64,000 bases of DNA from DASWJZ01 sp963739005. GTDB taxonomy: Bacteria > Pseudomonadota > Alphaproteobacteria > Rhizobiales > Afifellaceae. Of this stretch, positions 59,525-64,000 are shown one piece after another. The translations under genes were made by a program, and so were the position numbers. Under the pieces are notes generated by a model. That model searched no databases and was not told the origin of the DNA. It saw only the letters and a program-made list of their open reading frames with translations. Position 1 is the stretch's first letter; each line of letters opens with the position of its first letter. The stretch lies in the NCBI GenBank assembly GCA_963739005.1, contig CAVTYQ010000001.1, positions 1 to 64,000 of the forward strand. The letters run 5' to 3'.

Positions 59525-60919
59525 ATGTTCCTGAGCGTCGTCGACATTTTCAAGATCGGGATCGGCCCGTCGAGCTCGCACACCGTCGGGCCGATGGTGG
59601 CGGCGCGCCGTTTCGTCGAGGAGGAGGTGCGCCCGCTTGCCGGCACGGCGCGGCGGCTGACGGTCAGCCTGCACGGCTCGCTCGCCTTTACGGGCAAGGG
59701 CCACGGCACCGACCGGGCGATTACGCTGGCGCTTGCCGGGGAGGCGCCCGACACGATCGAGCCCGACCGCGCGCCGGCGATCCTGGAAGGCATGACTCGG
59801 ACGAAATCGCTTGCGACGATCGGCCTGCCGGAGGTTGCCTTCGATCCGGCGGCGGACACAGCCTTCGACTACGGCCCGCCGCTTCCCGGCCATGCCAACG
59901 GCATGGTCTTTCGCGCATTCGATGCCGCCGACGCGACGCTCGTCGAGCGCGTCTTCTATTCGGTTGGCGGCGGCTTCGTGGCGCGGGCCGACGAGTTGGC
60001 TGCGGCAGGCGGGGAGGGCATTGCCGTCGCGGAGGCTGCGAACCCCGAGGTGCCCTATCCCTTCGCCAACGCCACCGAGATGCTGCGGATGGGGGAGGCC
60101 TCCGGTCTCTCCGTCGCGGAGATGAAGCGCACGAACGAAATCATCCGCGCGCCGAACGATGATCTCGACGCAAGCCTCGACCGCATTTGGAATGCGATGC
60201 AGGCCTGCATGAACCGCGGGCTTGGCCACGGCGGGACGCTGCCCGGCGGGCTCAAGGTGAAGCGCCGCGCGCACGAGATCCACGAAAAGCTCATCGCCGA
60301 ACACGGCGCGAACAGCCTGCAGCCGCATCGCATCATGGACTGGCTCGCCGTCTATGCGATGGCGGTCAACGAGGAGAACGCCGCCGGCGGGCGCGTGGTG
60401 ACTGCGCCGACGAACGGTGCCGCCGGCGTTATCCCAGCGGTCGTCCGCTACTACCTGGAGCATTGCGTCGGCGCCGACCGCGCCGGTGTCCGCACGTTCC
60501 TCCTCGTCGCCGCCGCGATCGGCGGCATCATCAAGCACAATGCCTCGATCTCCGGAGCCGAGGTCGGTTGCCAGGGCGAGGTGGGTTCCGCGTCGGCGAT
60601 GGCGGCGGCGGGGCTCGCCGCGGCGCTCGGCGCGACCAACGCACAGATCGAGAATGCCGCCGAGATCGCGCTCGAGCATCATCTCGGCATGACCTGCGAT
60701 CCGATCGGCGGGCTGGTGCAGGTGCCCTGCATCGAGCGGAACGCGCTCGGCGCGGTGAAGGCGGTCTCCGCCGCATCGCTCGCGCTTCGCGGCGACGGCT
60801 CGCACTTCGTGCCGCTCGACAATTGCGTCGAGACCATGCGGCAGACCGGGCTCGACATGAGCGACCGCTACAAGGAGACCTCGAAGGGTGGTCTCGCGGT
60901 CAACGTCGTGGCGTGCTGA
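59525..60919 (+). CDS. sdaA: L-serine ammonia-lyase (iron-sulfur, single chain)
   Basis: A 464-aa L-serine dehydratase that makes pyruvate and ammonia. MFLSVVDIFKIGIGPSSSHTVGPM is the classic start; the beta domain is about 1-155 and the alpha domain 170-460 with GGRVVTAPTNGAAGVIPAV and GSASAMAAAGLAAALG. Conserved Cys for the 4Fe-4S cluster include GCQGEVGSA, MTCDPIGGLVQVPCIERN. ATG 59525. Confidence 0.96.
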   Translation: MFLSVVDIFKIGIGPSSSHTVGPMVAARRFVEEEVRPLAGTARRLTVSLHGSLAFTGKGHGTDRAITLALAGEAPDTIEPDRAPAILEGMTRTKSLATIGLPEVAFDPAADTAFDYGPPLPGHANGMVFRAFDAADATLVERVFYSVGGGFVARADELAAAGGEGIAVAEAANPEVPYPFANATEMLRMGEASGLSVAEMKRTNEIIRAPNDDLDASLDRIWNAMQACMNRGLGHGGTLPGGLKVKRRAHEIHEKLIAEHGANSLQPHRIMDWLAVYAMAVNEENAAGGRVVTAPTNGAAGVIPAVVRYYLEHCVGADRAGVRTFLLVAAAIGGIIKHNASISGAEVGCQGEVGSASAMAAAGLAAALGATNAQIENAAEIALEHHLGMTCDPIGGLVQVPCIERNALGAVKAVSAASLALRGDGSHFVPLDNCVETMRQTGLDMSDRYKETSKGGLAVNVVAC

Positions 60920-60931
60920 GCGGCAGGTCCG

Positions 60932-62408
60932 TCAGTCGCAGGAAGGGATTGCGGCCGGCTGGGACGCGGCCGGCGCGGCCACGGAATAGATGTGCCAGGT
61001 CTCCATCAGGAAGTCGGCGGGGAATGTCGCCTCGAGCGTAAGGTCGGGCGCTGCCGTCGCGTCGATTGTGCCGTCGGTCAGGAGCAGCAATTGGCCGCCG
61101 GAGGCGGAGGCGGCGCGCACGAGGCTTTCGTTCAGCGCGGCCGGAGCGAGCGTGGCGTTCGCGCCCGCGTTCCATTTCTGGAACCAGGCGAGGCACGCGT
61201 TCTGCGGATTGTAGTAGGGACGCTCAAGGTTCGCAGCGAGGTCGACCCCGAGCGAAGCCGGGTAGGCCGCCCATTGCGCGTCCGCGCGGTCATGCGCCTT
61301 GGCCCACGCTGTGATCGCCTCGATCGGGGTGAAGGGCGCCACGAAGGACCACGCCGCCACCCAGAATCCCGATACGACCAGGATCGCCGCCCAGGTCTTC
61401 GTGAGGATGGAGGGCGGGCCCTCGGCGGTCTCGGCGAGCAGCCATTCCAGCCCGATCAGGCAGAGAAAGAGCATCGCGGTATGACGGGCCGCGTTCGGAT
61501 AGAGGAACGCGCCGAGGATGAACATCGCGGCGAAGAAGACGAGGTAGATGGCGCCGGCCCTCCGGTCGCGGGCAAGCGCAAACCATCCGATCGCGGCGAC
61601 GAACGCTCCGATGACGGCGCTCATCGGCGCGTCGAGACCGGTCCAGTGCGGCGGCATGAAACGCGGATCGATCGGGACCAGCGCATAGGAGATCGAACTC
61701 AAGCGCCGAAAGCACCTTGGGCGTCAAAGACGGCGGAAGCCTTTCGACGGTCTCGACCCCGCTCGCCGGAAACGCGGTCGCGACGGCGGCGGCGCATCCG
61801 AGGAGCCAAATCCCGATCCCGAGCGCCGAGGCGCGCCGCTCGAACGCGAAGAGCATCAGAATGCCGATCGCCGAGAGGATCAGGAAATGCGCGGAGATGT
61901 TGGCCATCAGCGCGAGGATCACGTAGGCGACCCGGTGTCGCCTGAGCGCGAGGAAGGCAAAGAACAGCGTGACGCCGAGGCCGTAGCTCCGCGCGATCGT
62001 TCCCCATTCGAGAAGGAGCGGGTAGCTGGCGAGGACGAGAAGCCTCGTCCACGGTCCGAACGGGGCGCGGGTCCAGACGATCGCGATCGTCGAAAGCGCG
62101 ACGCAAAGCTGGACGGCCTTCAGCGTCGCCGGCGGATCCCCGAACGGCGAGAGCGCGCGCAGCAGCAGATACCAGAGCGCCGGATGCCCCTCGTAGTGGA
62201 GGTTGGCAAAGAGCGCGCCGAGCGAGGGCGAATGCACGGCGAGCATCAGCGCCTGCAGCTCGTCGCGCCAGGCGACGTGATTGAGGATCAGCGCGATCTG
62301 CAGCGCGACGAGCGCGGCAAGTGCGAGCCGCGGGACGATGCCGGCGGTTTCGTTTGAAGGGGATGGCGGCCTGTCGTTCGTAAGCGCCGCGGGTGGCGCG
62401 GCGGTCAT
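60932..62408 (-). CDS. GT-C-like membrane glycosyltransferase, frameshifted
   Basis: A polytopic membrane protein of about 490 aa, split by a single-base break near 61700 (KVLSAL in one frame, LSSISYALVPIDPRF in the next). The 1477-nt span is one more than a multiple of three, fitting an inserted base. The N-terminal loop WRDELQALMLAVHSPSLGALFANLHYEGHPALWYLLL resembles GT-C/PMT-type periplasmic loops with acidic residues after the first helix. About ten hydrophobic segments follow. It starts 4 nt after the flavoprotein and may modify a surface glycan. Confidence 0.75.
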
Positions 62409-62411
62409 CCG

Positions 62412-63917
62412 TTAGGCCACCTTGCGCGGCACCATGCGCTCGCTCTTCAGCGCCTCCTTGGCGCCCGCCACGCCTTCCTCGCCATAGTCGGCGTCCTCGT
62501 TGACCTCCCACGGGTCGTAGAGACGCTCGCCGGCAAGAATGTTCCGCGCGGCCAGGATCGCGGTCATCATCGCGTGGTCCTGGTTGTTATATTTATGCAT
62601 GCCGTTGCGGCCGACGAGATGCAGCGTCGGGAAGGTCGTCTCGAGGTCGCGGCGTATATGCACAACGTGGTCGGTGTAGTCCTCGTCGTAGACGGGGTAG
62701 GCCTTCCGCTGGCGGACCACGCAGGCGTCGACGACGTCCTCGGCACGGATCAGGCCGATCTTCGCGATCTCGCCCTTGGCCATTTCGATCAGGTCCGCGT
62801 CTTCCATCGACCAGAGACCGTCATCCTCGAAGCAGAAGTATTCCATGCCGAGGCTGACGTAGCGCGGGTCGGGCACCATCTCCGGCGACCACGATGCGAA
62901 ATTCTGCACGCGCCCGACCTTTACGGACGGATCGTGGATATAGATCCAGTTGTCGGGCATCCGCTCGCCGTTCTCGGCGATGAGCGCGACGATGAGGAAA
63001 TCGCGGTAGCGAAGCGCGCGCGCGTGGAGGAGGCTGATCGGCGAGGGCTTCAGCGCGCGGGCGAGATCGTTGAGCGCTGCGGATGAGACGACGTTTTCCG
63101 CCGTCCAGGTTTCGCTCGAGCCGTCGGCGCAGCGTGCGCGCACGGTCCACAGCTGTTTCGCTGCGTCCCAGGAGAGCCCTTCGACGGCGCGCCCAAGCGC
63201 GACCGTCCCGCCGTTGCCGCGGATCTTCGCGGCCGCGGCATCCCACATCATGCCCGGGCCGCGGCGCGGATAGCGGAAGGATTCGATCAGCGTCTTGATC
63301 GTCTCTCCGCCGCCGCTCTTTTTCTTGCGCCCGGACGAAAGCGTGCGGCGGACGGCGTCGCGGATCGCGGCGCCGAGGTCGAGCCCCTTGATGCGCTGCG
63401 CCGCCCAGTCCGCCGAAATCTCGTCGCAGGACATTCCCCAGACCTTCTCCGTGTAGGTCTTGAAGAAGATCGAGAAGAGCTTTTCGCCGAAGTTGTTCCT
63501 GACCCATTGATGCAGAGTCTTCGGCTCGGCGACCGGCCGCATGCGCGCGTGGAGGTAGGAGGCGACGCAGGCCGTGCTCTTCCACACGCCGAGGTTCTTC
63601 AGCGCCTCGAAGGCTCTGAGTGGATAGGCATAGAACTTGCCGTCGTAGTAGATGCGCGACAGGCGCGGGCGCTCGATGAAGTCGTCGGGCAGGATCTCGT
63701 CCCACATTTCGACGATCTCGCGCGCCTTCGAGAAGAAGCGGTGCCCACCGACGTCGACCAGGAAGCCGTTGTGGTTGACGGTGCGGCTGATGCCGCCGAC
63801 GTAGCGCGGGTCCTGCTCCAGGACGGCGACGGAACGGCCTTCCTTGGCAAGGACATAGCCGGCGGTCAGGCCGGCCGGTCCCGCTCCGATGACCAGGGTC
63901 TCAGCTTGGTTCGACAC
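62412..63917 (-). CDS. FAD/NAD(P)-dependent oxidoreductase, UDP-galactopyranose-mutase-like
   Basis: A 501-aa flavoprotein. ETLVIGAGPAGLTAGYVLAKEG is the FAD Rossmann motif; GGISRTVNHNGFLVDVGGHRFFSK and EKVWGMSCDEISADWAAQRI match the protoporphyrinogen-oxidase/UDP-galactopyranose-mutase-like group found in glycan gene clusters. The end MHKYNNQDHAMMTAILAARNI is typical. Probably acts on a nucleotide sugar or lipid-linked glycan; reaction unproven. Left edge of a locus extending beyond the window. Confidence 0.88.
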   Translation of the reverse strand: MSNQAETLVIGAGPAGLTAGYVLAKEGRSVAVLEQDPRYVGGISRTVNHNGFLVDVGGHRFFSKAREIVEMWDEILPDDFIERPRLSRIYYDGKFYAYPLRAFEALKNLGVWKSTACVASYLHARMRPVAEPKTLHQWVRNNFGEKLFSIFFKTYTEKVWGMSCDEISADWAAQRIKGLDLGAAIRDAVRRTLSSGRKKKSGGGETIKTLIESFRYPRRGPGMMWDAAAAKIRGNGGTVALGRAVEGLSWDAAKQLWTVRARCADGSSETWTAENVVSSAALNDLARALKPSPISLLHARALRYRDFLIVALIAENGERMPDNWIYIHDPSVKVGRVQNFASWSPEMVPDPRYVSLGMEYFCFEDDGLWSMEDADLIEMAKGEIAKIGLIRAEDVVDACVVRQRKAYPVYDEDYTDHVVHIRRDLETTFPTLHLVGRNGMHKYNNQDHAMMTAILAARNILAGERLYDPWEVNEDADYGEEGVAGAKEALKSERMVPRKVA

Positions 63918-64000
63918 ATAAACTCCGAGGCTGGGAAATCCGGGGCGCTCGCGGCCGCACCATGGCAGCGAAAGGTAAACCGCTGCCTTAAGCCGGCGCC

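Overview
This looks like a chromosomal segment from an alphaproteobacterium, most likely of the order Hyphomicrobiales (Rhizobiales). It is very GC-rich by eye (not computed). The evidence is the str/S10/spc/alpha ribosomal order with adk between secY and rpsM, ATGA/GTGA translational couplings, an ATP12-type F1 assembly factor, split ChrA genes, lipB, and a CtrA-like TTAA-N7-TTAA site. No phage, insertion sequence, integrase, rRNA or CRISPR array was seen. The only tRNA found is tRNA-Leu(GAG).

Region 1 (1-15,092) is the end of tuf followed by the S10-spc-alpha ribosomal operons (rpsJ to rplQ, with secY, adk and rpoA). The first 7.1 kb carries about 13 single-base indels that break or scramble tuf, rplC, rplD, rplW, rplB, rplP and rplE. 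From 7.2 kb on the frames are clean except one break near 61.7 kb. I read these as sequence errors near a contig end, because the frame-corrected proteins are normal.

Region 2 (15.4-24.6 kb) holds a DegP-type protease, RarA, a gamma-glutamylcyclotransferase-like protein, a two-gene ChrA transporter, a fluoride module (fluoride riboswitch, CrcB, DUF190), an RluA-family pseudouridine synthase, an EamA transporter, ATP12, and DUF4260 and GrpB-family proteins.

Region 3 (24.7-39.9 kb) holds both propionyl-CoA carboxylase subunits (pccB and pccA, about 8 kb apart). Between them lie a B12-binding radical SAM enzyme and a translationally coupled type III polyketide synthase, methyltransferase and flavoprotein operon, whose gene content resembles srsABC phenolic-lipid clusters of Streptomyces. 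An MFS pump, lipB and tRNA-Leu follow.

Region 4 (39.9-57.4 kb) is more accessory: a BTAD/TolB-like/TPR regulator, MgtE, a GH25 lipoprotein, isovaleryl-CoA dehydrogenase, an AbrB-VapC toxin-antitoxin pair, a class III cyclase, acetyltransferases, an aldo/keto reductase, MFS and MscS proteins, methylcrotonyl-CoA carboxylase beta, a Xre-RES toxin-antitoxin pair, and a divergent pair (hypothetical plus exported Cys-rich peptide) around a perfect palindrome. IVD and MccB belong to leucine breakdown, which together with PCC suggests branched-chain amino acid and propionate use; no mccA was seen.

Region 5 (57.4-64 kb) holds a holin-like membrane protein, a tyrosine phosphatase, an exported MsrB, L-serine dehydratase, a frameshifted GT-C-like membrane protein and a UDP-galactopyranose-mutase-like flavoprotein, the last two probably part of a surface-glycan locus running off the right edge.
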